From contig NZ_JAJSOO010000001.1 of assembly GCF_029428875.1 (NCBI RefSeq), forward strand, positions 6,606,501-6,670,500: a stretch of DNA of 64,000 bases, read 5' to 3'. A program made the translations under genes and the position numbers. Each line of letters begins with the position of its first letter. Positions within the stretch are counted from its first letter, which is position 1. Under the pieces are notes generated by a model, which was not told the origin of the DNA, did no database searches, and worked only from the letters and a program-made list of their open reading frames with translations. Shown piece by piece: positions 56,127-64,000 of this stretch. Origin of the DNA: Streptomyces sp. JH34 (lineage in GTDB: Bacteria; Actinomycetota; Actinomycetes; Streptomycetales; Streptomycetaceae).

Positions 56127-59100
56127 GTGACCACGACCTCCGCCGACGCGCGGACATCACAGCGACACACGGGCGGTCCGGGGCACGGCAGGACCCCGGA
56201 CCCCCGCGCGGCCTCCGAGCTCGGACCGCTCGTCGGACACGAGGACGCCGGTACGAGGTATCGGGGGCTCACCCTGCTGTCGGAGCGGGTGGCAGGGCTC
56301 CCGGCGGCGGCCGGTGAGGCGGCCGATCTGGCGCGGCTGCTGCCGCGGGACGTTCCCCGGTCCCCGGACGAGTCGCTGCTCCTGGCCCGACTCCACGGAC
56401 GGCTCGGTATCCACCTCCCGGGCCGGCGGCTGCCCGCCTGGCGTACGGCCCCGCTGGAGCAACGGGTGCGGGTCGCCTGGCTGCGCGCCGAACTCCTCAC
56501 GAACCCTTCGGTGCTGCGGGACGAACAGCCCGGGGAGCCCCTCTTCCAGGCCGTACGCGCGATCGACGCCCTGGACGCCCCCCGCCCGGACCTGCTGGTG
56601 GCCGAACTCGTGGGTACCGGAGTACCCGCCCTCCTCACGGAAGCGGTCCGGCTGGTACGGCAGGGCCTGCACGCAGGTCTGCTCGCTCCCGGTCCCGCCA
56701 GGGGCCGTCTGGCGGGGCTCCTCGGCACGCGCCCGGCGCATCCGGCCGTCACGGCCACCGTCCTGGAGGAACTGGCTGAGCCCTGGGCGGCCGTGGACCC
56801 GCTGCCCGCGGCCTGGTTCGCACCGCTCCTCGACTCCGCCCAAGCCGGGCCGACAGCGACCGCGGCTCTCGTCGCAGCGGCCCGGCACGGACACGGCGAC
56901 CTGCTGTCGCGGACCGCGGCGGACCCCGGCATGCCTCCGGCCCTGCGACGCCGGGCCATGGAACTCCTCGGTGACCTGGCGGAACGCGACGACATCGGCG
57001 CGCTGCTGGACATCGCGTCCCAGGACCCGCTGCTGCTCGGCGGGCCCACGGTCAGCTGCCTGCGGGGACTCCACCGGCGCGGTCACTTCCCCGAGGCGGC
57101 CCGGACGCCGGACGTCGTCGGCCTGGCGCTGGCCGATCACACGATCGACCCCCGTACGGTCGCCACCGTCCTCTACACCTGCCGCCGTCCCATGCTGGAG
57201 CTGCTCGTCGACGCCCCCGCCGACGCCCCGGACTGGCCGCGACGGCTCGCCCTGCTCGTCGCCCTGGCCGGGCAGGGAACAGGGGACCTCCCCGTCGGGG
57301 AGGCCGTCACCCGCCTGCTCCCCACCGCGCTCCGGCCCGCGCCGTTCCTCGACGCCGTCCGGGAACTACGGCACGCGGATGCCGAGGAGGCCGTGCTCGC
57401 CCTGCTGCCCGAAGCCCCGGCGGCAGCCCTCGGCACGCTCGAAGCCATCGGCGGACCCCGCACGGTCGCAGTGCTCACCGAGGCGCTCGGCCCCGACACC
57501 GACGGCCGAGGCGTCGCCCCCTATCTCCGCCCCGTACGCCACCGGGCGCTGGAACTCCTCTGGCAGCTCGACACCGACCCGGACCTCCGGCGCCACCTCC
57601 TCGCCCGGGTCGACCCCGCCGCGCTGCCTCCGGCCGTGGCCGCCGACCTCGGAGCTCCGGACGAGCGGGAACTCGCCCTGCTGACGGCGGGTCCGGAGCC
57701 CGGTGACCCGGTCGCCGCGCTGTGCGCGCTCGCGGCCCACGGCAGCACAGCCGTGCTGCCCGCCGTCACCGGACTGCTGCTGCGGGTCGTGAGCGAACTG
57801 GCGGCGTCCTGGGAGGCGGTGGAGACGGACCCGGAAGCGGTCCGGGCCGAGGAACCCGTGGTCCCCCAGGAGATCGTGGACGCCGTACGCGCTCTGGGCG
57901 GCCGGCTGCACGGGCGGCGCAGGATCAGGCCCGTCCACCTGCTCGGAGCCCGGGACGCGCAGGAGGCGGGGGACGCGCTGCTGGCCGGGACCGTACTGGA
58001 CCTGCTGGACCGGCCGGATCTGCCGGCCCGTCAGCAGTCGATCCTCCTCGAAGTCCTCCGGCGCGCACCGTCCGCGGACGCCCGCCCGCGTGTCCACCGG
58101 CTGCTGCGCCACCGTGACCCCCACGTACGCAAACAGGTGATCGCGCTTCTGGCGCACGGCACGGCGGGCGAGGACGCCCAGGCGCTGTCGGCGACGCTCA
58201 TCGCGTTGACCAGGGCCGACGACATCCAGACCGTCCGGCAGGCGCTGCTGGCCCTCGGCCACGCCGAGGCCCGCTGGGCGTGGCCGGCGATCACCGCTCT
58301 GCTCGGCCACCCCACCATGAACATCAGGAAGACCGCCGCCTCGGCCCTGCTGCGCGCCGGGACGCCCGCCGCGGTGCCCGCCCTCCTGCGGGCACTCGGC
58401 CGCACCGACAACCCGGGGCAGCGCACCGGGCTCGTCGCCGCGCTCCGGGCGGTGCTGGGTGACGCCTGCACGGCGACGGTCCTCGCCGCCGCCGAACACT
58501 CCCAGGACCCGGGTGAGCGCACGCTGCTGCTGCGGGGCCTCTCCGGAACCCTCGCCTCCCGCACGGTCCTCGCTCTGGCCGACCAGGACTCCCCGGTCGT
58601 GCCCGGCCTGATCGCCGCGGTCGCTGACCAGAGGATCCGTCTCGGGGAGGGGTCCGCCGCCGATCTCGCGGAGCTGTCGGCCGCGCACGGGATCGCGACA
58701 CAGGCCCTCCCGTCCGACGCTGAATCCCGTGCCGCCACGCTGGTCGGCCACGGCTGGGACGACAGGGCCGCCCTGTCCGTGACGGACGCCCCGGGCGATG
58801 TGCCGGAATCCCTCCTGGGGAAGCTGCGCCCGATGCTGGCGGACTGGCTCCATCTGGCCCGGTCCCTGCCACAGTGCGACCGGGACAGGGTCCTGGGCTT
58901 CGTCCTGCGGATGTGCCCCGCACCGTGGACGGCCGGCGAGCTGGCCCTCTTCGCGCGTTCGGCCCAGGTCCTGGTGGAGGGGCTCGCGCACGAGACGGTG
59001 CGCCGGGCGCGCCTCCTCTCCCTGATCCAGGCCGTGGTGCCCGGGCTGCCCGGCCCGGAACGCATGGCGGTCGCCGATGCCGTACGGGCCCTGCCACCCC

Positions 59101-60635
59101 CGCAGCACGTGTGGGCGCTGCGGCTGCTCCGCGCCTGCGACGCCGTCCCGGTCAGAGCCGATCTGGACCGGGCCCTGGCGGCGGCCCGCCTCGGAGCCGA
59201 CGCCCCGGACGCCGGGACGGCCGTCCTGCACGAGGCGTTCGGTACGCCGGTCCCGCACTCGCCGGAAGCCGAGACCTGGAGGTCCGCGCTGCGCGCGGCC
59301 CTCCGTACGCGCGACGCGCTGGAGAAGTTCCGGCTCGACGGCCACCCGTGTCCGCCGGACTCGCGGCAGGGGCTCGCGGCCCTCATGGCCGTCTTCCCCG
59401 AAGCCGGCGACGACGGCGTGCGTTCCCTGCTCCTCGACCGGATGACGGACCTCCAGCCCCTCGACGTGCCACCGTGGACCCTCGCGGAGAAGGCGGGCCC
59501 CGCTCCGGAAGCCGTCCGCGACGGCGATCTCGACCAGCCACGCTCCGCCGCTCAGTACGTCCGGCTGCTGGGCATGCTGGACGCGCCCGAGGCCGGCCGG
59601 AGAGCGGGAGCCGCCCGCCGGCTCCTGGACTGGCCGGAGCCGGAGCCGGCCCGCGCGGTCCTCGACGCGTACCTGCGGGGCCGTATCCCCCTGCCGTCAG
59701 GAGCACGCCTGGCCCGGACACTGGCCACGGTCGATCCGGCGGAGCTGGACAGCGGGCAGATCATCCCGGACAGGGTCGTCCGTCTGGCCGGGCGCCTCGG
59801 GCCCTGGGACGTCGTGCCCCTGATCCCGTTGCTGCTCGGATGGTGGGAGCACGGGCCCGCGGACCTTCGGACCGAAGCCGCCCGGACTCTGCGCACGGCG
59901 CCCGCGGATGTGCTGGCGGACCGTCTGCGCCCCCGGCTCGACGCGGGCGCGTGGGGCTTCCTGGACCTGCTGGCCGGCCTGCGGATCCTGGGCTCCACGG
60001 ACATGAGGCGCGTCCGGGAGCGGCTGCGTGCGGAGGGGCGTGACGACCTCGCCGACGGACTCCTCCTGGACACAGGGCCGGATCCCGCGCCCCGGGCCGC
60101 TCCTCCTGCCGGTGCGGTCCACCGCCCCGGGCGGCCGGAGCTGCTCCGCCTCGCCCGTACGGGAGGCCCGGAGCAGATCCGCAGGGCCCTCGCGCGCCTC
60201 GCGGAGGAGCACGGCGGGCGGGGCCCGGACAGCGACCCCGCTCTCAGGGAGGTCATCGGTGAACTGCTGGTCCATCCCCGTCCCAGGGTGCGCCTGCACG
60301 CGCACAGGATCTCGCGCACCATGCTGGACCGGCCGGCCCATCTGCTCCACACCGCCGTCCTGCTCGACGACCCGCAGCCCGACATCAGCCGCATGGCGAT
60401 CAGAACGCTCTGCCGCGCAGCCTGGGAACCCGCCGTCCCCGCGCTGGTCGCCCTGCTCGACCACACGCACCCGACGGTCCGCGAAGAGGCGGCCGAGGGG
60501 CTGCTGCTCATGGGCCCAGCCGCGGTTCCCGCACTGAGGCACGCCGCCGCCCGGGCCCGGCCCGACAGGCGCTCCCGCTACACCGGTCTCCTCGACCGGC
60601 TCACCGCGTCCGACGCCGGGCGGCAGGCGCCGTGA
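56127..60635 (+). CDS. Giant HEAT-repeat protein
   Basis: GTG 56127 is chosen because the coding bias begins there and a -10-like TACCAT ends six bases upstream; no ribosome binding site exists. The frame is open to 56013 but that part looks non-coding. About 1,502 residues, almost all alpha-helical HEAT/PBS-lyase-like units. Clear ones are VRKQVIALLAHGTAGEDAQA, WAWPAITALLGHPTMNIRKT, then ALLRAGTPAAVPALLRALGR, and near the end PQPDISRMAIRTLCRAAWEP and VPALVALLDHTHPTVREEAA followed by EGLLLMGPAAVPALRHAA. No enzymatic motif, signal peptide or membrane helix is visible. It is probably a cytosolic scaffold. No obvious partner gene lies beside it. Confidence 0.85.
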   Translation: MTTTSADARTSQRHTGGPGHGRTPDPRAASELGPLVGHEDAGTRYRGLTLLSERVAGLPAAAGEAADLARLLPRDVPRSPDESLLLARLHGRLGIHLPGRRLPAWRTAPLEQRVRVAWLRAELLTNPSVLRDEQPGEPLFQAVRAIDALDAPRPDLLVAELVGTGVPALLTEAVRLVRQGLHAGLLAPGPARGRLAGLLGTRPAHPAVTATVLEELAEPWAAVDPLPAAWFAPLLDSAQAGPTATAALVAAARHGHGDLLSRTAADPGMPPALRRRAMELLGDLAERDDIGALLDIASQDPLLLGGPTVSCLRGLHRRGHFPEAARTPDVVGLALADHTIDPRTVATVLYTCRRPMLELLVDAPADAPDWPRRLALLVALAGQGTGDLPVGEAVTRLLPTALRPAPFLDAVRELRHADAEEAVLALLPEAPAAALGTLEAIGGPRTVAVLTEALGPDTDGRGVAPYLRPVRHRALELLWQLDTDPDLRRHLLARVDPAALPPAVAADLGAPDERELALLTAGPEPGDPVAALCALAAHGSTAVLPAVTGLLLRVVSELAASWEAVETDPEAVRAEEPVVPQEIVDAVRALGGRLHGRRRIRPVHLLGARDAQEAGDALLAGTVLDLLDRPDLPARQQSILLEVLRRAPSADARPRVHRLLRHRDPHVRKQVIALLAHGTAGEDAQALSATLIALTRADDIQTVRQALLALGHAEARWAWPAITALLGHPTMNIRKTAASALLRAGTPAAVPALLRALGRTDNPGQRTGLVAALRAVLGDACTATVLAAAEHSQDPGERTLLLRGLSGTLASRTVLALADQDSPVVPGLIAAVADQRIRLGEGSAADLAELSAAHGIATQALPSDAESRAATLVGHGWDDRAALSVTDAPGDVPESLLGKLRPMLADWLHLARSLPQCDRDRVLGFVLRMCPAPWTAGELALFARSAQVLVEGLAHETVRRARLLSLIQAVVPGLPGPERMAVADAVRALPPPQHVWALRLLRACDAVPVRADLDRALAAARLGADAPDAGTAVLHEAFGTPVPHSPEAETWRSALRAALRTRDALEKFRLDGHPCPPDSRQGLAALMAVFPEAGDDGVRSLLLDRMTDLQPLDVPPWTLAEKAGPAPEAVRDGDLDQPRSAAQYVRLLGMLDAPEAGRRAGAARRLLDWPEPEPARAVLDAYLRGRIPLPSGARLARTLATVDPAELDSGQIIPDRVVRLAGRLGPWDVVPLIPLLLGWWEHGPADLRTEAARTLRTAPADVLADRLRPRLDAGAWGFLDLLAGLRILGSTDMRRVRERLRAEGRDDLADGLLLDTGPDPAPRAAPPAGAVHRPGRPELLRLARTGGPEQIRRALARLAEEHGGRGPDSDPALREVIGELLVHPRPRVRLHAHRISRTMLDRPAHLLHTAVLLDDPQPDISRMAIRTLCRAAWEPAVPALVALLDHTHPTVREEAAEGLLLMGPAAVPALRHAAARARPDRRSRYTGLLDRLTASDAGRQAP

Positions 60636-60639
60636 TCCC

Positions 60640-61194
60640 TCAGCCCGCGCCCTCCCGGTCCGCCACGGCGACCTGGTGCAACGTGCGGCCGGTACGGGCC
60701 GAGCGGGCGTGGTACGGATCGGGGGTGCCCGGGCGATCGTGCACGGCCTGCCGGTCGTTCGCCTTGATCAGCAGCCAGGCCTCCGGACCCCGGGTCCCGT
60801 CCTCGTCGTCGATGTGGAAGCGGGTGAGCGCGAACTCGCCGTGCAGTTTGGCCCCGTCGAGCCAGAAGGTCGCGTGCCCGTTCTCCAGGGACTCGGCGAA
60901 CGGGACGGGGGCGCCCGCCAGGTCGTGGCTGGTCGGACGGTAGACGCCCTGGTCCCACACGATCACTGTGCCGCTGCCCTGCTCGTCCTGCGGGATGACG
61001 CCCTCGAACTCGCGGTACTCCAGCGGGTGGTCGTCCGTCGGCACGGCCAGGCGTTTGTCGCTGGGATTGTCCGACGGACCGCGTGGAACCGCCCAGGACT
61101 TCAGAACGCCGTCCACCTCGAGCCGGAAGTCGAAATGCATGCGCCGGGCGTCGTGGATCTGCACCACGAAACGCCGTGTGCTCTCGCTGTCCAC
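60640..61194 (-). CDS. Stand-alone LigD-type DNA 3'-phosphoesterase domain
   Basis: 184 residues from GTG 61194, chosen for its GGAAGGA upstream; an ATG at 61449 would add 85 residues of unclear coding quality. The 3'-phosphoesterase fold of LigD is complete: RRFVVQIHDARRMHFDFRLE with His14, His20, Asp22, Arg24 and Glu26, LKSWAVPRGPSDNPSDKRLA, DHPLEYREFEGVIP, GSGTVIVWDQGVY, GHATFWLDGAKLHGEFALTR and WLLIKANDRQA. In LigD this domain removes 3'-phosphate and 3'-ribonucleotide ends before non-homologous end joining. Here it is separate from any ligase or polymerase domain and no ku gene adjoins it. It is convergent with the HEAT-repeat gene. Confidence 0.9.
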   Translation of the reverse strand: MDSESTRRFVVQIHDARRMHFDFRLEVDGVLKSWAVPRGPSDNPSDKRLAVPTDDHPLEYREFEGVIPQDEQGSGTVIVWDQGVYRPTSHDLAGAPVPFAESLENGHATFWLDGAKLHGEFALTRFHIDDEDGTRGPEAWLLIKANDRQAVHDRPGTPDPYHARSARTGRTLHQVAVADREGAG

Positions 61195-61758
61195 GACTGG
61201 TCCTTCCGCCGGTGCGGTCGGACGGTGCGTGCCCGCCGGGCCGAGTCCGCGCGAGTCCCGCACAGCCCCTGCCTCCACTGTGCCGCCGTCGGGGGCGGAC
61301 CGCACGACGACGGCACGGGCCCACGCCGGGAGACGGGTCGGCCGGTCCACCACCCGCAGCTCCGTGGCCGCCGGGTCCAGGGTGCGTACCGCGGCGTGTG
61401 CGGCTCCCCCCGCCGGCACGAGGCGGGAACGGCTTGCGGCTTCGGGCACCGGCAGGGCGGGACCGTCCAGCTCGCCAGGGCCAGGACCAAAGCGACGGGA
61501 CGGGCTGCTTCGGTACGGATGCGCATGGGTTGTCCGTTCCCCGGCGTGAGGACTTCCATCCGTACCGGCCCGGTCCGGGCCAGATCCTTGACGGGGCCTC
61601 GAACCGCTGCCTTAAATCAAGTGTTGAAAGATTCGCGTGGGGTGAACGCGTCCCGTGTTCACCTCTCGGCGCGTATCTGTCATGTGCATGACCGTCGGTT
61701 CCTTCGCGGAACCGGCGCCCCCCACAGGAGTGTCATCCCCCCACCCCGAAATGATGTG
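61195..61758. other. Upstream regions of the 3'-phosphoesterase and GH16 genes
   Basis: The first 255 bases may be an N-terminal extension of the phosphoesterase (open to ATG 61449) but carry no recognisable motif. Toward GH16 I see TTGACG near 61588 followed by TTAAAT (a spacer of about 19 bases, slightly long), a possible promoter. There is also a 6-9-6 dyad GTGAAC...GTTCAC at 61642-61662. No other gene was supported. Confidence 0.5.
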
Positions 61759-62679
61759 ATGACCGTGGCTTCCCCTCACCATCACGTGCGCCGTCCTTCA
61801 CGCAGGCGCCGCAGGACGCTGTACACCGCCCTCTCGCTGCTCTGCTGCTCCGTGGCATTGACCGCGCTCCCCGCCGGAGCCTCGGCCGCACCCGACCCCC
61901 ACACGGCTGCGTCCTCCACGGCTTCCCGGGCGGCGCAGGCCGTGGCCTTCGCCGACGAGTTCGACGGACCCGCGGGGTCCGCCGTCGACGGCGGCAAGTG
62001 GCTGACCGAGACCGGCGACAACGTCGACAACCACGAACGGCAGTACTACACGGGGGGCAACGACAACGCCGCCCTCGACGGCCAGGGCAACCTCGTCATC
62101 ACCGCCCGCAAGGAGAACCCTGGCAACTACCAGTGCTGGTACGGGACATGCGAGTACACCTCGTCCCGCCTCAACACCTCGGGCAAGTTCACCGCGACGT
62201 ACGGGCACGTCGAGAGCAGGATGAAGATCCCGCGCGGGCAGGGCATATGGCCCGCCTTCTGGATGCTCGGGGCCGACATCGGCAGCGTCGGCTGGCCCAA
62301 CAGCGGTGAGATCGACATCATGGAGAACGTCGGATTCGAACCGGGCACCGTCCACGGCACCCTGCACGGGCCCGGCTACTCCGGCTCGGGGGGCATCGGG
62401 GCCGGCTACACCCTCCCGGGCGGTGCTGCCTTCGCCGACGACTTCCACACCTTCGCCGTGGACTGGGCCCCCGACTCGATCACCTGGTCCGTCGACGGAA
62501 CCGTCTACCAGCGGAGGACACCCGCGGACCTCAACGGCAACGCCTGGGTGTTCGACAAGCCGTTCTTCCTGATCCTCAACCTCGCCGTCGGAGGCTACTG
62601 GCCGGGCGACCCGGACGGCAGCACGGCCTTCCCGCAAGAACTCGTCGTGGACTACGTCCGCGTGACCACGAGCGACTGA
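61759..62679 (+). CDS. Secreted GH16 beta-glucanase (laminarinase-like)
   Basis: 306 residues from ATG 61759; no good ribosome binding site is near, so the start is the earliest that gives a sensible signal peptide (Arg-rich 1-20, then LYTALSLLCCSVALTALPAG...ASA). The GH16 domain begins AVAFADEFDGPAGSAVDGGK and contains YYTGGNDNAALDGQGNLVIT, SSRLNTSGKFTATYGHVESR, GIWPAFWMLGADI and the catalytic GEIDIMENVG with Glu184, Asp186 and Glu189. It ends FFLILNLAVGGYWPGDPDGS...VVDYVRVTTSD. No carbohydrate-binding module is attached. It should cleave beta-1,3- or mixed-linkage glucans outside the cell. Confidence 0.95.
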   Translation: MTVASPHHHVRRPSRRRRRTLYTALSLLCCSVALTALPAGASAAPDPHTAASSTASRAAQAVAFADEFDGPAGSAVDGGKWLTETGDNVDNHERQYYTGGNDNAALDGQGNLVITARKENPGNYQCWYGTCEYTSSRLNTSGKFTATYGHVESRMKIPRGQGIWPAFWMLGADIGSVGWPNSGEIDIMENVGFEPGTVHGTLHGPGYSGSGGIGAGYTLPGGAAFADDFHTFAVDWAPDSITWSVDGTVYQRRTPADLNGNAWVFDKPFFLILNLAVGGYWPGDPDGSTAFPQELVVDYVRVTTSD

Positions 62680-62698
62680 GTACGGGCGACCCGCTACG

Positions 62699-62732
62699 GG
62701 CCGGGCCGGCGGCCACCACCGCCGGCCCGGCC
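62699..62732 (+). terminator. Perfect 14-bp hairpin terminator after the GH16 gene
   Basis: GGCCGGGCCGGCGG pairs perfectly with CCGCCGGCCCGGCC around CCACCA, 20 bases after the GH16 stop and just before the aldo/keto reductase promoter. Confidence 0.88.
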
Positions 62733-62753
62733 GGCCGACGTAGCATGATGCGC

Positions 62754-63737
62754 ATGGAGCAGCGCACACTCGGCAGGACCGGCCGTGACGTATCGGTCGT
62801 AGGACAGGGCACCTGGCAGCTGGGTGGCGACTGGGGTGAGGTGCGGGAGGCCGACGCCTTCGGTGTCCTCGACGCCGCCGTCGAGTCGGGGGTCACCTTC
62901 TTCGACACCGCCGACGTGTACGGCGACGGCCGCAGCGAGCAGCTCATCGGCCGCTATCTGAAGGACAGGCCCGACGCGGACGTCTTCGTGGCGACGAAGA
63001 TGGGCCGCCGCGCCGACCAAGTGCCCGAGAACTACGTCCTGGACAACTTCCGCACCTGGAACGACCGCTCGCGCGCCAACCTCGGCGTCGACACCCTCGA
63101 CCTCGTGCAGCTGCACTGCCCGCCCACGGCCGTCTACTCGTCGGACGCCGTGTACGACGCCCTCGACACGCTCGTCGCCGAACAGCGCGTCGCCGCCTAC
63201 GCCGTGAGCGTCGAGACGTGCGCCGAGGCACTCACGGCCATCGCCAGGCCCGGCGTGGCGAGTGTCCAGATCATCCTGAACCCGTTCCGCCTGAAGCCCC
63301 TCGAAGAGGTCCTCCCGGCCGCCGTCGAGGCGGGGGTCGGCATCATCGCGCGCGTTCCGCTCGCCTCTGGCCTGCTCTCCGGCAGGTACACCGCGGACAC
63401 GGTCTTCGCTCCGGAGGACCACCGCGCGTACAACCGCCACGGCGAGGCCTTCGACCAGGGCGAGACGTTCTCCGGCATCGACTACGCGACCGGCGTGGCA
63501 GCCGCCGCGGAGTTCGCCCGGCTCGCCCCCGAAGGCGCCACCCCGGCCGGGACCGCGCTGCGCTGGATCATCCAGCAGCCCGGTGTCACCAGCGTCATCC
63601 CCGGCGCGCGTTCCGTCGAGCAGGCCCGCGCCAACGCGTCCGCCGCCGCGCTCCCGCCGCTTCCTCGGCGCACCCTGGACGCGGTGAGCGACCTGTACGA
63701 CCGCCGGATCCGCGCCGAGGTCCACCCCCGCTGGTGA
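62754..63737 (+). CDS. Aldo/keto reductase
   Basis: Three in-frame ATGs exist (62745, 62748, 62754). A -10-like TAGCAT at 62741-62746 overlaps the first, so a leaderless message starting at ATG 62754 is most likely; 327 residues. The (beta/alpha)8 AKR fold is clear: RTLGRTGRDVSVVGQGTWQL, FFDTADVYGDGRSEQLIGRY (catalytic Asp and Tyr), FVATKMGRR (Lys), DTLDLVQLHCPPTAV (His), and the NADPH-site end TSVIPGARSVEQARANASAA. It reduces carbonyls or oxidises alcohols with NADP(H). No neighbour indicates a substrate; the Streptomyces relatives are numerous. Confidence 0.93.
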   Translation: MEQRTLGRTGRDVSVVGQGTWQLGGDWGEVREADAFGVLDAAVESGVTFFDTADVYGDGRSEQLIGRYLKDRPDADVFVATKMGRRADQVPENYVLDNFRTWNDRSRANLGVDTLDLVQLHCPPTAVYSSDAVYDALDTLVAEQRVAAYAVSVETCAEALTAIARPGVASVQIILNPFRLKPLEEVLPAAVEAGVGIIARVPLASGLLSGRYTADTVFAPEDHRAYNRHGEAFDQGETFSGIDYATGVAAAAEFARLAPEGATPAGTALRWIIQQPGVTSVIPGARSVEQARANASAAALPPLPRRTLDAVSDLYDRRIRAEVHPRW

Positions 63738-63745
63738 GCCGCGGC

Positions 63746-64000
63746 TCAGTCGTCCTCGTCGTCGCCGTCCCCGGCGGGAGCCACCGCCGGGTCGGTCGCC
63801 GCGGGCGACTCGAGCCCGGCCGTCGGCGTGGAGCCCGGATCCGGGGTGTCCGCGGCACCGGTGTCCGGCGCGAAGAGGATCGTGCCCAGATAGACCGCCG
63901 CCAGGAAGGCGACCGTTCCGGCCACGGCGCTCGCCACGCGCGGGCGGCGCCGGATGGCCTCACCCGTGCTGATCCGGCGCGTGGTACCCGTCCGGGGCGC
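63746..64000 (-). CDS. Membrane-anchored protein, C-terminal part (5' end outside window)
   Basis: The frame is open through the right edge, so only the last 84 residues are seen. They read APRTGTTRRISTGEAIRRRP then a hydrophobic helix (VASAVAGTVAFLAAVYLGTI) and a tail rich in Thr, Pro, Ala and Asp, ending DGDDEDD. The Arg cluster before the helix suggests that the missing N-terminal part is cytosolic and the acidic tail is outside. I do not recognise the family. An internal GTG at 63937 could start a short protein but has no ribosome binding site. It is convergent with the aldo/keto reductase, 8 bases apart. Confidence 0.65.
   Translation of the reverse strand, partial: APRTGTTRRISTGEAIRRRPRVASAVAGTVAFLAAVYLGTILFAPDTGAADTPDPGSTPTAGLESPAATDPAVAPAGDGDDEDD

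Noticed and set aside
61642..61662. GTGAAC...GTTCAC dyad as operator of the GH16 gene
   Set aside because: A 6-9-6 dyad is easily found by chance and no regulator or consensus supports it; kept only as part of the gap description.

Overview
The window reads as chromosome of a Streptomyces or very close relative. The support is strong G/C bias at third codon positions in nearly every gene, leaderless-type starts, a bL37 micro-gene, a zinc-free ribosomal paralog set with a Zur-like box, a class F sortase, LAXTG and NHLM-type genes, tandem IclR and many secreted glycosidases. No tRNA, rRNA, CRISPR array, insertion sequence or phage integrase was recognised. All family assignments were made by eye from sequence motifs; no database search was run.

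Layout. 1-12.7 kb: the end of a PUFA-synthase-like iterative lipid synthase (ACP-KR-DH, then KS-CLF-AT-DH-DH plus an unusual C-terminus) and an overlapping MmpL-type exporter. 12.7-16.2 kb: an anti-sigma-like ATPase gene and a two-gene malX-malY operon (PTS EIICB plus PLP C-S lyase). 16.5-21.3 kb: a bL37 micro-gene with a strong terminator, an iron-box-controlled DUF2470 gene, a divergent Zur-type locus for zinc-independent L31, L33, L28 and S14 with a decayed S18, a DeoR regulator and a small CsbD-like gene. 21.3-27.9 kb: a SpoIIE-type phosphatase, then beta-ketoadipate genes pcaI-pcaJ with an internally deleted pcaF, divergent from a double-length IclR regulator. Five genes between 16.8 and 24.6 kb are broken, which is unusually dense.

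28.2-30.3 kb holds transketolase. 30.9-37.1 kb is an NHLM peptide-export cassette: two ABC transporters (one with a C39 peptidase), an HlyD protein and a 75-residue double-glycine precursor with a Gly/Val/Thr core and no evident modifying enzyme. 37.8-54.0 kb is polysaccharide-oriented: a CebR-box xyloglucanase (GH74-CBM2), a flavin monooxygenase, a broken LAXTG surface protein, a secreted discoidin/beta-helix protein, and a tightly overlapped operon of ROK regulator, sulfonate-type ABC importer, Cys-type sulfatase and GH43, followed by the formylglycine-generating enzyme that should activate the sulfatase.

54.2-64 kb: a tandem-repeat surface protein with repeated HTGGG motifs beside a class F sortase, a 1,500-residue HEAT-repeat protein, a stand-alone LigD-type 3'-phosphoesterase, a secreted GH16 beta-glucanase, an aldo/keto reductase and the end of a membrane-anchored protein. 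The two most promising under-described systems are the maturase-less NHLM Gly/Val peptide and the HTGGG-repeat protein/sortase pair. The sulfatase locus and the actinobacterial PUFA-like synthase come next.
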